Assembly: GCA_045615765.1 (NCBI GenBank)
Contig: JAZLFM010000019.1
Location: 1 to 64,000, forward strand
Length of the DNA stretch: 64,000 nt
Source of the DNA: UBA1715 sp045615765
GTDB lineage: Bacteria; Bacteroidota; Bacteroidia; Bacteroidales; UBA1715
Direction of reading: 5' to 3'
Made by a program: the position numbers and the translations under genes. The first letter of the stretch is position 1; the number at the start of each line of letters is the position of its first letter. The notes beneath the pieces are model-generated. The model was not told where the DNA came from, did no database searches, and was given only the letters and a program-made list of their open reading frames with translations. This document shows, piece after piece, positions 38,312 to 45,955 of the stretch.

Positions 38312-39442
38312 CTATGAAATATAAATACTGTCGAAAGAAGCATCCCAATCTTTCCACACCGGTTCGCGACCTAATTCTTTCAAACGTTGATTGATAGTTT
38401 TGGCAGAACGTTCATCCGAAACCGTGAATTGTTCCAAAGCTTGAGGATAAGTATGATAACCACCAGGATTTACTTTAGATTCTGCAGACATAGTCGTAAC
38501 ACCCAACGTGCACATATTATCACGAATATAAGCAGGTTCACGAGTTGAATATGAGATATCCACATCATGATCAAAAATACGCATAGCAAATGTTACCTGA
38601 GCAAGTTCACGATCCGTCATAATACAATTAGGATTAAAACCTTCATTTTGAGCAGGACGCATACGAGGGAAATTCACCGAGTATTTTGTTTTCCAATAAT
38701 GTTTCTGTAAATAACGAAGATGATAAGCCATCATTGTTACATCGGTACGCCAATCTTTCTCCAAACCAATCAAAACACCCATGCCTATTGAATGTACACC
38801 AGCTTGTCCCATACGATCAAAGCCATCGCATCGCCACTCAAATTTGGATTTCATGCCACGAGGATGGTACAATTTATAATTTTCTTGACGATATGTTTCC
38901 TGAAAACAAACTACCCCATTCATACCATGACGAGTTAATTCCTTATAGTCTTCTGCAGAAAGAGGCATTACCTCTATTTTTATGTTAGAAAAATATTTCT
39001 TTGCGATATCTATCGCATTAGCAATATAAGGAACGCCTGCCTTTGCAGGATTTTCTCCTGTTACAAGAAGTATATTTTCGAATGGAGCCAACGACTTTAT
39101 TGCTCGATATTCGTTTTCGATCTGCTCCGGAGTCAATATTGTTCGTTCCATTGGATTTTCGCGATGGAAACCACAATACACACAAGAATTACTACATGAA
39201 TTTGTTATATACAACGGTATAAACATCGACATTGTTTTACCGAATCGTTCTTCTGTATATTTGCGAGACAAACGAGCCATAACCTCCAAATATGGTTCTG
39301 CCGCAGGCGACAACAACGCCATAAAATCTGCAACATCGCAACGTTCCTTTGACAAAGCTCTACGCACATCACTATCTGTCATATTAGCAATGCGCTCAGT
39401 TGTTTCTTCCCAACTAATTTTTTTTAATTCGTCACTAAACAT
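38312..39442 (-). CDS. thiH: Tyrosine lyase ThiH (radical SAM)
   Basis: This 376-residue radical SAM protein has the cluster motif CSNSCVYC (Cx3Cx2C, about residues 84-92) followed by GFHREN. ThiH splits tyrosine into p-cresol and dehydroglycine, the anaerobic route to the glycine imine used by ThiG. Presence of ThiH rather than ThiO fits an anaerobe. It lies between thiF (2-nt gap upstream) and the tenI-like gene (6-nt gap downstream), so it is part of the TPP-controlled operon. Length is normal for the family. Confidence 0.96.
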   Translation of the reverse strand: MFSDELKKISWEETTERIANMTDSDVRRALSKERCDVADFMALLSPAAEPYLEVMARLSRKYTEERFGKTMSMFIPLYITNSCSNSCVYCGFHRENPMERTILTPEQIENEYRAIKSLAPFENILLVTGENPAKAGVPYIANAIDIAKKYFSNIKIEVMPLSAEDYKELTRHGMNGVVCFQETYRQENYKLYHPRGMKSKFEWRCDGFDRMGQAGVHSIGMGVLIGLEKDWRTDVTMMAYHLRYLQKHYWKTKYSVNFPRMRPAQNEGFNPNCIMTDRELAQVTFAMRIFDHDVDISYSTREPAYIRDNMCTLGVTTMSAESKVNPGGYHTYPQALEQFTVSDERSAKTINQRLKELGREPVWKDWDASFDSIYIS

Positions 39443-39444
39443 AT

Positions 39445-40149
39445 TTATAAATCTATAACGAACGATTGAAGCGTATTTAAATCAATCGTCCAAAGTTTAT
39501 CTATTAAAGGATTACCATAACCACATATAAGTTGAAGCACTTGAGAAGCTTCAACGCTACCAACCACAGCCGGAGTTACACCTACAACTTGTTTTCCAGG
39601 ATGAGGCATTGACATCGTTTCCGTTTCGTTCGGAAACAAAGTCCTATAGGTTGCCTTACCTTTATTTAATACTGCAACTTGTCCTTCCAAACCACAAATC
39701 GCACCGTAAACGTATGTTTTTCCCAATAATTTACAAGTATCACTCATAATATAACGGACTGCAAAATTATCCGTTCCGTCCACAACTATATCATACTCAG
39801 AAATCAAACGACGAGCGTTTTCTGCAGAAAGTCGTTCCTGATAAGCGCAAACAGTAATAGAAGAATTCATGTTCTGCAATCGTTCACATGCACATATTGC
39901 TTTAGACTGCCCTATTTGATGTTCATCATACAACACCTGTCTATGCAAATTTGTAAGACTCACAACATCATCATCAACGACACCGATAGTCCCTACTCCC
40001 GCACCTGCTAAATATAAAGCAATAGGAGAACCTAAACCGCCAACGCCGACTATCAAAACCTTAGCTTCCGCTAGTTTTTTTTGTCCTTCCTGTCCTATTT
40101 CCGGAAGCAAAATCTGACGACTATATCGTTCTTCCGCATTACAATCCAT
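39445..40149 (-). CDS. thiF: ThiF/MoeB-type adenylyltransferase
   Basis: This 234-residue E1-like protein has RYSRQILLPEIG (about residue 8), the ATP loop GVGGLGSP (about 36), DDVVSLTNLHRQ and DGTDNF (about 125). It adenylates the C-terminal Gly of ThiS before sulfur transfer. The CxxC pairs that bind zinc in E. coli ThiF and MoeB are not visible, and the crossover-loop segment that usually carries a Cys reads MPHPGKQVVGVTP. It is therefore a zinc-free variant. Sulfur may reach ThiS by another route. It is followed by thiH after 2 nt. Confidence 0.92.
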   Translation of the reverse strand: MDCNAEERYSRQILLPEIGQEGQKKLAEAKVLIVGVGGLGSPIALYLAGAGVGTIGVVDDDVVSLTNLHRQVLYDEHQIGQSKAICACERLQNMNSSITVCAYQERLSAENARRLISEYDIVVDGTDNFAVRYIMSDTCKLLGKTYVYGAICGLEGQVAVLNKGKATYRTLFPNETETMSMPHPGKQVVGVTPAVVGSVEASQVLQLICGYGNPLIDKLWTIDLNTLQSFVIDL

Positions 40150-40179
40150 AGCGATACTATAAGAATTTACGATGTATTG

Positions 40180-40953
40180 TTACATATCCAAGAAAGCTGT
40201 AAGAGGAGAACTTGCCTCGGCACTATTAGAAACAGCACCTAATCCTGCTTCATAAGCCATTCTACCAGCAATAACAGCTTGTCTAAACGCATCCGCCATT
40301 TTTACAGGATCACCGGCAACTGCTATAGCTGTGTTAACCAAGCAACAATCCGCACCCATTTCCATTGCTTCAGCGGCATGACTTGGCGCACCAATACCAG
40401 CGTCAACAACAACAGGAACAGTAGCTTGTTCTATAATAATCTGCAAGAAATCCTTCATACGTAGACCTTTATTTGTTCCTATAGGGGCAGCCAAAGGCAT
40501 AACAGTAGCTGCACCAGCTTCCTCTAAATGTTTACAAAGAGTAGGATCTGCCTGACAATATGGAAGTACAACAAAACCAAGTTTCACCAACTTCTCTGTA
40601 GCTTTTAACGTTTCCACAGAATCCGGCAACAAATAACGAGGATCTGGATGTATTTCCAATTTCAACCAATTTGTACCAAAAGCTTCACGAGCCATTTGTG
40701 CCGCAAACACAGCCTCTTCTGCATTTCTTACGCCACTCGTATTTGGCAACAATTGGATGTTTTGGTTCTGTGTTATATGAGTAAGCAATTCATCATGAGC
40801 ATCACCCAACTCGATACGTTTCATAGCAACAGTCACCATCTCGGTCTGTGAAACCTCGATAGCGCGCGTCATCAAATCATTATTATTAAACTTTCCAGTT
40901 CCTAAAAACAAGCGGGAACTAAACTCTCTTCCTGCAATAACTAAGTTACTCAT
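40180..40953 (-). CDS. thiG: Thiazole synthase ThiG
   Basis: This 257-residue protein matches ThiG: REFSSRLFLGTGKF at the start, LPNTSG (about residue 71), the Schiff-base Lys in WLKLEIHPD (about 97), PLAAPIGTN (about 152) and VDAGIGAPSHA (about 185). It builds the thiazole phosphate from deoxyxylulose phosphate, dehydroglycine (from ThiH) and sulfur from ThiS. Thirty nt separate it from thiF and 5 nt from thiE, inside the TPP-riboswitch operon. Confidence 0.97.
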   Translation of the reverse strand: MSNLVIAGREFSSRLFLGTGKFNNNDLMTRAIEVSQTEMVTVAMKRIELGDAHDELLTHITQNQNIQLLPNTSGVRNAEEAVFAAQMAREAFGTNWLKLEIHPDPRYLLPDSVETLKATEKLVKLGFVVLPYCQADPTLCKHLEEAGAATVMPLAAPIGTNKGLRMKDFLQIIIEQATVPVVVDAGIGAPSHAAEAMEMGADCCLVNTAIAVAGDPVKMADAFRQAVIAGRMAYEAGLGAVSNSAEASSPLTAFLDM

Positions 40954-40958
40954 TGTTT

Positions 40959-41570
40959 CTATATCATTTTTATTAATTTTCTCATTTCTTCTACGGGATT
41001 TTCCGCTCTTAGCACACTACCCGAAATTGCAATACCAGTAACACCTGTTTTCATAATCGAGGGAATATCTTCCGCTGTTATTCCACCAATTGCAACAATA
41101 GGAATTTGTATGCCTGATGTTTTCATTTTATTTACTATCTCCGTATAACCTTCCAAGCCGAGCACCGGAGCCAATCCTTTTTTCGTTGTTGTAAAACGAA
41201 AAGGACCACATCCTATATAATTTGCCGACGCATTATAATGCATCAAGACATCTTCAAATGTATTTGCCGTACCGCCTATTATATAATCATCACCCAAAAT
41301 CTTCCGAGCTTGCTCTACCGGCATATCCTTCTTACCAAGATGAACACCATTCGCCCCCAGTTCCTTTACAAGTTCCACATGGTCATCCAAGATAAATGTC
41401 GCCTGAAATTTGTCACATAACTTTCTAACCTCACGTCCCACAAGAATAATATCCTCATTTGAAGCATCTTTCATTCGCAACTGCACCCATTTACAACCAC
41501 CCTCAAGCGCCATACGGATGCCGTCCAAATATGAGTATTCCGAAGTATAATGTGAAATAAATTGTATCAT
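40959..41570 (-). CDS. thiE: Thiamine phosphate synthase
   Basis: This 203-residue protein has ThiE motifs: WVQLRMKD (about residue 27), FILDDHVEL (about 57), GVHLGKKDMP, CGPFRFTTTKKG (about 127) and AIGGITAEDI. It couples hydroxymethylpyrimidine diphosphate with thiazole phosphate. The chosen ATG overlaps the thiS stop as ATGA (41567-41570), which argues for translational coupling; an in-frame ATG three codons earlier (41579) lies within thiS. Compared with the tenI-like gene it keeps the complete phosphate and pyrimidine loops. Confidence 0.95.
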   Translation of the reverse strand: MIQFISHYTSEYSYLDGIRMALEGGCKWVQLRMKDASNEDIILVGREVRKLCDKFQATFILDDHVELVKELGANGVHLGKKDMPVEQARKILGDDYIIGGTANTFEDVLMHYNASANYIGCGPFRFTTTKKGLAPVLGLEGYTEIVNKMKTSGIQIPIVAIGGITAEDIPSIMKTGVTGIAISGSVLRAENPVEEMRKLIKMI

Positions 41571-41764
41571 CCCCCACAAACAGCTTTTATAATTATTATA
41601 CTAACGCCTTCTTGTATTGGTGTTGTCGTCCATTCCGTATTAGGCACCATTTTCTTTTCCACAGCAATAGCAACACCTTTTTTAGGCAAATTAAGTTCCA
41701 AAGCTAATTCTTCCAGATTTTTTGCTTTTGTTATTACCTTATTATTATTAACCGTTATTTCCAT
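41567..41764 (-). CDS. thiS: Sulfur carrier protein ThiS
   Basis: This 65-residue ubiquitin-fold protein starts MEITVNNNK and ends in Gly-Gly, the C-terminus that ThiF adenylates and that then carries sulfur as thiocarboxylate to ThiG. It is the first gene of the operon, about 220 nt after the TPP riboswitch. Its stop overlaps the thiE start. Confidence 0.93.
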   Translation of the reverse strand: MEITVNNNKVITKAKNLEELALELNLPKKGVAIAVEKKMVPNTEWTTTPIQEGVSIIIIKAVCGG

Positions 41765-41985
41765 ACCGAGACCAATACTATTTATACAGTTAATGTATTT
41801 TCACAAATAATATAGTAATAACCAGAACATCTTTCAGAAAGACGTACGCACTTACAAATAATCAACAATTTAAATTTGAGTAAATCGATCATACTATATC
41901 TTTTGCATATTCTTTTACAATCCAACAAAAGAAGTACTCACAGAAACAAAGGTTCAGAAAACATCAAAACCTTTTGAAACATTGC

Positions 41986-42071
41986 AACATACGAATCAAT
42001 CCCTACGGCAGTACTAACTACATCAGGTTCGAAGGTATAATCTCAGCCCTTTAGAGCACCCTTTTGATGTT
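41986..42071 (-). promoter_or_regulatory. TPP riboswitch
   Basis: Read on the minus strand, the element contains the conserved THI-box parts in order: GGGTGC, GGGCTGAGAT, a short variable stem, ACCTTCGAACCTGATGTAG and the terminal CGTAGGGA. The ends AACAT and ATGTT pair to close helix P1. It precedes thiS and is expected to repress the operon when thiamine pyrophosphate is bound. The expression platform lies between 41765 and 41985. Confidence 0.97.
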
Positions 42072-42079
42072 CGATAAAG

Positions 42080-42107
42080 CAAAAATATTTCTTTTTTTCT
42101 AAACAAA
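42080..42107 (-). promoter_or_regulatory. Promoter of the thiamine operon
   Basis: On the minus strand TTTG (42107-42104), 16 nt, TATTTTTG (42087-42080). Transcription would start directly at the 5' edge of the riboswitch, as expected. Confidence 0.7.
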
Positions 42108-42281
42108 TAAAAAAAGTAACAAAAAGTACATCTACAGAAAATAAGACTAAACAGAAACATTTTATCGGAAAAACGTCTAATAAATTTCAAATTAGAAGCA
42201 GAATAATGTACAAAACTTATAATTTTTAATATTTTTATTAAATTTTCTTACTTTTTGTAATCATATATTAAAAATTTGATA

Positions 42282-42289
42282 TATGTTTG
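42282..42289 (+). promoter_or_regulatory. Candidate -7 box TATGTTTG of the ammonium operon
   Basis: A perfect TAnnTTTG element; TTTTTG lies 24 nt upstream (42252-42257), a somewhat long spacing. It would give a leader of about 195 nt. Confidence 0.5.
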
Positions 42290-42311
42290 CAATGTCAAAA
42301 GGAAATAAACG

Positions 42312-42374
42312 ATGAAACTATTACTAAAAAACAAACTTTCACTTACAAATCAAAACGCTCCCGCGGGAGTGTAG
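42312..42374 (+). CDS. Possible 20-residue leader peptide
   Basis: An ATG about 20 nt after the -7 box opens a 20-codon frame (MKLLLKNKLSLTNQNAPAGV) ending in TAG. Five codons are Leu. The stop region overlaps a palindrome at 42358-42369 (CTCCCGCGGGAG). Its position at the start of a long leader would suit an attenuation peptide, but no comparative evidence is available and it may be chance. Confidence 0.25.
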   Translation: MKLLLKNKLSLTNQNAPAGV

Positions 42375-42404
42375 TAAGAAAAAACAAAAAAGAAACGGCA
42401 ATTT

Positions 42405-42431
42405 GTTGAACGACGGTGCACCTCGTTCGAC
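42405..42431 (+). promoter_or_regulatory. Hairpin in the leader of the ammonium operon
   Basis: Arms 42405-42413 and 42423-42431 pair over 9 bp with one G-U; the loop contains the self-complementary GGTGCACC. No T-run follows, so it is not an intrinsic terminator. It could expose or hide downstream signals, 60 nt before the outer-membrane protein start. Confidence 0.45.
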
Positions 42432-42490
42432 ATTCTCATCAAAAAAACAAACAAACGACAAACAAACGGTAAACAAAAATCTTAGTAATT

Positions 42491-43213
42491 ATGAAATCAA
42501 GTATAAAAAAATTATTGTTGGCTTGCGCACTTGGTTGCGTATGTTTCAGCACTGCAATGGCTCAAGAATCTAGCTCTGAGTCAAAATTTACAACAAGTGT
42601 AGGAGGCGATGTTGTTAGCAGTTATATATGGCGTGGTCAAAACCTTGGAGGTGTTAGCATACAACCTTCTATTTCAATGGAATATGCAGGTCTTTCACTT
42701 TCTGGATGGGGTTCTGTTGGAATCGATGGAAACGACACAAAAGAATTTGACATTACTTTAGGTTATGGAATTGGCGGATTTAGCGTATCAATCACAGACT
42801 ATTGGTTTGCTTTTCCTGGAGCGTTAAATCAATATCTACACTACGGTAAAGATGTTACTGCACACGTTTTTGAAGGACAAATCGGATATGACTTTGGATT
42901 CCTTTCATTAAACTGGTACACAAACTTCGCCGGTGCTATGGGTAGCAAAGACGGAAAAGACGCCTACTCTTCTTATTTCTCTGTTGCAGCTCCATTTGAA
43001 TTCGGTGGCCTTGATTGGGAAGCAGAACTAGGATTCGTTCCTTGGAAAACAGACTTCTATGCTTCTGTTGATGGATTCTCTTTATCAAACTTAAGCCTAA
43101 AAGCAACTAAAACGTTGAAAATCTCCGACAGCTTTGACTTAGGAGTGTACAGCCAAGCAGTTTGGAACCCAACTTCTGAAGGAGCTTATCTTCTTGTAGG
43201 ATTTAGTTTTTAA
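42491..43213 (+). CDS. TorF-like outer-membrane beta-barrel protein
   Basis: This 240-residue protein has a signal peptide (cleavage after SAMA, before QESSS) and alternating aromatic/polar strands ending in Phe (LVGFSF), typical of an outer-membrane barrel. The early SYIWRGQNLG segment resembles the TIGR02001/TorF-like family. It lies 24 nt before glnK and shares a leader with glnK and amtB. The same grouping in Bacteroidota suggests that the barrel supports ammonium or small-solute passage across the outer membrane, which is inference from context only. Confidence 0.85.
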   Translation: MKSSIKKLLLACALGCVCFSTAMAQESSSESKFTTSVGGDVVSSYIWRGQNLGGVSIQPSISMEYAGLSLSGWGSVGIDGNDTKEFDITLGYGIGGFSVSITDYWFAFPGALNQYLHYGKDVTAHVFEGQIGYDFGFLSLNWYTNFAGAMGSKDGKDAYSSYFSVAAPFEFGGLDWEAELGFVPWKTDFYASVDGFSLSNLSLKATKTLKISDSFDLGVYSQAVWNPTSEGAYLLVGFSF

Positions 43214-43237
43214 TGTATAACTTTTAAATATATAGTT

Positions 43238-43594
43238 ATGAAAAAAATTGAAGCAATTATTCGTAAAACGAAATTCGAGGATGTGAAAGAATCACTTCTT
43301 GAAGCAGACATCGAATGGTTTTCGTACTATGATGTACGTGGTGTAGGAAAAACACGCCAGGCTCGAATTTACCGTGGTGTTGCATACGACACTAGTTCTA
43401 TCGAGAGAACATTGATCTCAGTAATCGTTCGTGATAAAAATGCAGAAAAAACAGTAAATGCTATTCTTAAAGCAGCTCAAACAGGAGAAGTCGGTGATGG
43501 TCGTATCTTCGTCATTCCTATAGAAGACGCTGTGAGAATCAGAACAGGAGAACGCGGTGATATCGCACTTTACAACGCTGAGCAAGAAAAATAA
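43238..43594 (+). CDS. glnK: Nitrogen regulatory protein P-II
   Basis: This 118-residue protein matches P-II: KKIEAIIR at the start, the T-loop with YRGVAYD (Tyr50, equivalent to the uridylylated Tyr51 of E. coli GlnB), GDGRIFV (about residue 87) and VRIRTGERG (about 100). It senses 2-oxoglutarate and ATP/ADP and blocks AmtB by inserting the T-loop when nitrogen is plentiful. The adjacent amtB starts 44 nt downstream, the classic glnK-amtB pair. Confidence 0.96.
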   Translation: MKKIEAIIRKTKFEDVKESLLEADIEWFSYYDVRGVGKTRQARIYRGVAYDTSSIERTLISVIVRDKNAEKTVNAILKAAQTGEVGDGRIFVIPIEDAVRIRTGERGDIALYNAEQEK

Positions 43595-43638
43595 GCATCG
43601 AATCAAACAAAACAAATGGTAACTAAAACAAAATAATT

Positions 43639-45048
43639 ATGAAACGATTTTTTACATATATAACAAAAGCGACGGCCGCGATAGCCTTTACGCTCGGCAT
43701 ACTGTCTACAGGATCCGCCTTCGCTCAAGATAGCACTGTTGCAGAATGCGCAACAGCAGTAGAAGCAGCAACTGAACCTACAGTTACAGAAGCAATTGTA
43801 GAAGCTGTTTCAGAAATAAATCCAGTTGATACAATTTGGGTTCTACTTGCCGCAATGCTTGTATTCTTTATGCAACCAGGTTTTGCTTTGGTAGAAGCTG
43901 GTATGACTCGTACGAAGAACACTGCCAACATCCTTATGAAAAACTTCATGGACTTTTCTGCAGGTTCTGTATTGTATTGGTTCTTAGGTTTTTCTATCAT
44001 GTTTGGAACTGGATCGTTCTTAGGCTGGGATGGTTTCGGTATCATTGGTGTTGAAAACCCATGTCCAAACCTACCAAAAGAATGCTATTTTATCTTCCAA
44101 ACTGTATTCTGTGCAACAGCTGCGACTATCGTATCAGGTGCAATGGCAGAAAGAACAAAATTCTCTATGTACTTATTGTACTCTATCATGATTTCAGCTT
44201 TCATCTACCCTATTCAAGGTCACTGGTCATGGGGTGGCGGTTGGTTAAGCGAAATGGGATTCCATGATTTCGCTGGATCTGCAGTCGTTCACTCTTGTGG
44301 TGGTTTCATCGCATTAGCTGGTGCAATCGTTCTTGGTCCTCGTTTGGGTAAATATTCCAAAACAGCTGATGGTAAAATTCGTTCTAACGCTATCCCAGGT
44401 CATAGTTTAACACTTGCCGCACTTGGTGTTTGGATTCTTTGGATGGGCTGGTTCGGTTTCAACCCTGGTTCTACTGTAGCAGCAACAGGTTCTGTTGATC
44501 CAGATTGCTATGGTGGTGGCATACTTGAAAACATGACTGCTATGTCTCACATATTCGTTACAACAAACATCGCTGCAGCTGTTGGTGCTCTTGTTGCTCT
44601 AATCTACACTTGGGTTGCATACGGAAAACCATCATTATCAATGGTATGTAACGGTATCTTGGCTGGTTTAGTTGGTATCACTGCAGGTTGTGACTGTGTT
44701 CCAATTTGGGCTGCTGCAGTAATTGGAGCCATCGCTTCTGTTGTAATGTGCTTCTGCGTAAACTTCTTCGATACAAAACTTCATATCGATGATCCTGTAG
44801 GTGCAGTTTCAGTACACGGTATGGCTGGTTTCACAGGAACTCTTCTAACTGGTGTATTCGCTTTCTCTGAATGTGGCTACAGCTTCACAACTCAATTAAT
44901 CGGTGAACTTGCAATTGCAGGTTGGTCATTCGGTTGTGGTTTGATTGTATTCCTTGCCATTAAATACATCTTCGGTTTGCGAGTTGATTCAAGAATTGAA
45001 GAAGAAGGTTTGGATATCTACGAACACGGAGAATCAGCATATAACTGA
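43639..45048 (+). CDS. amtB: Ammonium transporter
   Basis: This 469-residue polytopic protein begins with a cleavable signal peptide (ends GSAFAQ) and an acidic linker, then eleven hydrophobic segments. The twin pore histidines are seen in VVHSCGGF (about residue 216) and SVHGMAGF (about 392), with the phenylalanine gate region WGGGWLSEMGF between. AmtB conducts ammonium under nitrogen limitation and is blocked by GlnK. It is the last gene of the operon; two hairpins follow. Confidence 0.97.
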   Translation: MKRFFTYITKATAAIAFTLGILSTGSAFAQDSTVAECATAVEAATEPTVTEAIVEAVSEINPVDTIWVLLAAMLVFFMQPGFALVEAGMTRTKNTANILMKNFMDFSAGSVLYWFLGFSIMFGTGSFLGWDGFGIIGVENPCPNLPKECYFIFQTVFCATAATIVSGAMAERTKFSMYLLYSIMISAFIYPIQGHWSWGGGWLSEMGFHDFAGSAVVHSCGGFIALAGAIVLGPRLGKYSKTADGKIRSNAIPGHSLTLAALGVWILWMGWFGFNPGSTVAATGSVDPDCYGGGILENMTAMSHIFVTTNIAAAVGALVALIYTWVAYGKPSLSMVCNGILAGLVGITAGCDCVPIWAAAVIGAIASVVMCFCVNFFDTKLHIDDPVGAVSVHGMAGFTGTLLTGVFAFSECGYSFTTQLIGELAIAGWSFGCGLIVFLAIKYIFGLRVDSRIEEEGLDIYEHGESAYN

Positions 45049-45057
45049 TAAAAACAA

Positions 45058-45090
45058 TGAAACCATCTGGCAAAAAGTCAGATGGTTTCA
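45058..45090 (+). terminator. 12-bp hairpin after amtB
   Basis: A perfect 12-bp inverted repeat (45058-45069 with 45079-45090) with a 9-nt loop, 9 nt after the amtB stop. Only CTTT follows, so it may stabilise the mRNA 3' end rather than terminate by itself. Confidence 0.6.
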
Positions 45091-45152
45091 CTTTAAAGAA
45101 AAATACCTTTGCTTTCAAAAAATTTATAAGGTATCTTTTTGTTTTTTGCACG

Positions 45153-45182
45153 AGCCCGCACTACAGTACGGGCTTTTTTTTA
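45153..45182 (+). terminator. Intrinsic terminator between amtB and rsmE
   Basis: AGCCCG (45153-45158) pairs with CGGGCT (45169-45174), with an inner ACT/AGT, followed by nine T residues. The T-run overlaps the stop codon of the convergent rsmE gene. Confidence 0.85.
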
Positions 45183-45884
45183 TTCTTGATTCATAACATT
45201 TACGGTATGAACAGCAGCAATAGCAGCTGTTTCCGTTCGTAAACGACTTTCCCCTAAGCTTACAGGCAACCAACCATTTCGTTTGGCCTGTTCTATCTCT
45301 TTTACAGAGAAATCGCCTTCTGGACCAATTAAAATCGTTATTGTTTTATTTTCTTGTGCAACATTGCGTAATAATTGTTTTTCCTGATTTTCACAATGAG
45401 CAATACATTTCACACCTTCGTAGTTTGCAGAAAGAATTTCTTTTATATCTGTCAACTCATGCAAGATAGGCATAGTTGCCTTATACGACTGTTTCATTGC
45501 AGAAAGTACAATTCTCTCTATCCTATCCAACTTTAAGACTTTGCGCTCCGAATTCTCAGATAAAACAGGAATAATTTCATCAACCCCAATTTCAACTGCT
45601 TTCTCCACAAAAAATTCAAATCTATCTATGTTTTTTGTAGGAGCAACGCACATTCGTACGAAATAATTATGAGTACCAAAGCTTATTGTTTTTTCAATAA
45701 TAGTACAGACACAATCACGTTTATTCACCGTTTCGATACGAGTCAAATATAGATTTCCTGCTCCATCTATCACATGAACCTCATCACCTACTGTTTTTCG
45801 TAAAACCTTGGTGCAATGCTTTGCTTCTTCTTCCGGCAAAGTAATTTGCGTTTCTGTTATATCGTTTGAATAAAAAAGATTCAT
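45180..45884 (-). CDS. rsmE: 16S rRNA m3U1498 methyltransferase RsmE
   Basis: This 234-residue SPOUT-class protein has EAKHCTKVLRKTVGD (about residue 19), FVEKAVEIGVDEIIP (about 92), LIGPEGDFS (about 187) and LGESRLRTETAAIAA (about 212), the knot that binds SAM. It methylates U1498 of 16S rRNA in the assembled 30S subunit. It lies after trigger factor on the same strand, separated by a strong terminator. Confidence 0.96.
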   Translation of the reverse strand: MNLFYSNDITETQITLPEEEAKHCTKVLRKTVGDEVHVIDGAGNLYLTRIETVNKRDCVCTIIEKTISFGTHNYFVRMCVAPTKNIDRFEFFVEKAVEIGVDEIIPVLSENSERKVLKLDRIERIVLSAMKQSYKATMPILHELTDIKEILSANYEGVKCIAHCENQEKQLLRNVAQENKTITILIGPEGDFSVKEIEQAKRNGWLPVSLGESRLRTETAAIAAVHTVNVMNQE

Positions 45885-45907
45885 TGATTCATTTTATTAG
45901 AAACAAA

Positions 45908-45933
45908 AAAGGGTAAGTTTTCGCTTACCCTTT
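45908..45933 (-). terminator. Terminator of tig
   Basis: A perfect 10-bp stem (45924-45933 with 45908-45917) and 6-nt loop, followed on the minus strand by a T-rich tail, 22 nt after the tig stop. Confidence 0.9.
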
Positions 45934-45955
45934 CTCTTCATATACTATCGTACAA

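Larger units (their letters stand above)
41765..42490. other. 726-bp divergent regulatory region
   Basis: The spacer between the thiamine and ammonium operons contains no long gene. From left to right it holds the thi leader with a possible stem (AAAGGTT / AACCTTT on the minus strand near 41945-41975), the TPP riboswitch (41986-42071), the thi promoter (42080-42107), a forward promoter candidate (42282-42289), a 20-codon open frame (42312-42374) and two hairpins (42358-42369 and 42405-42431) in the leader of the ammonium operon. Confidence 0.7.
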
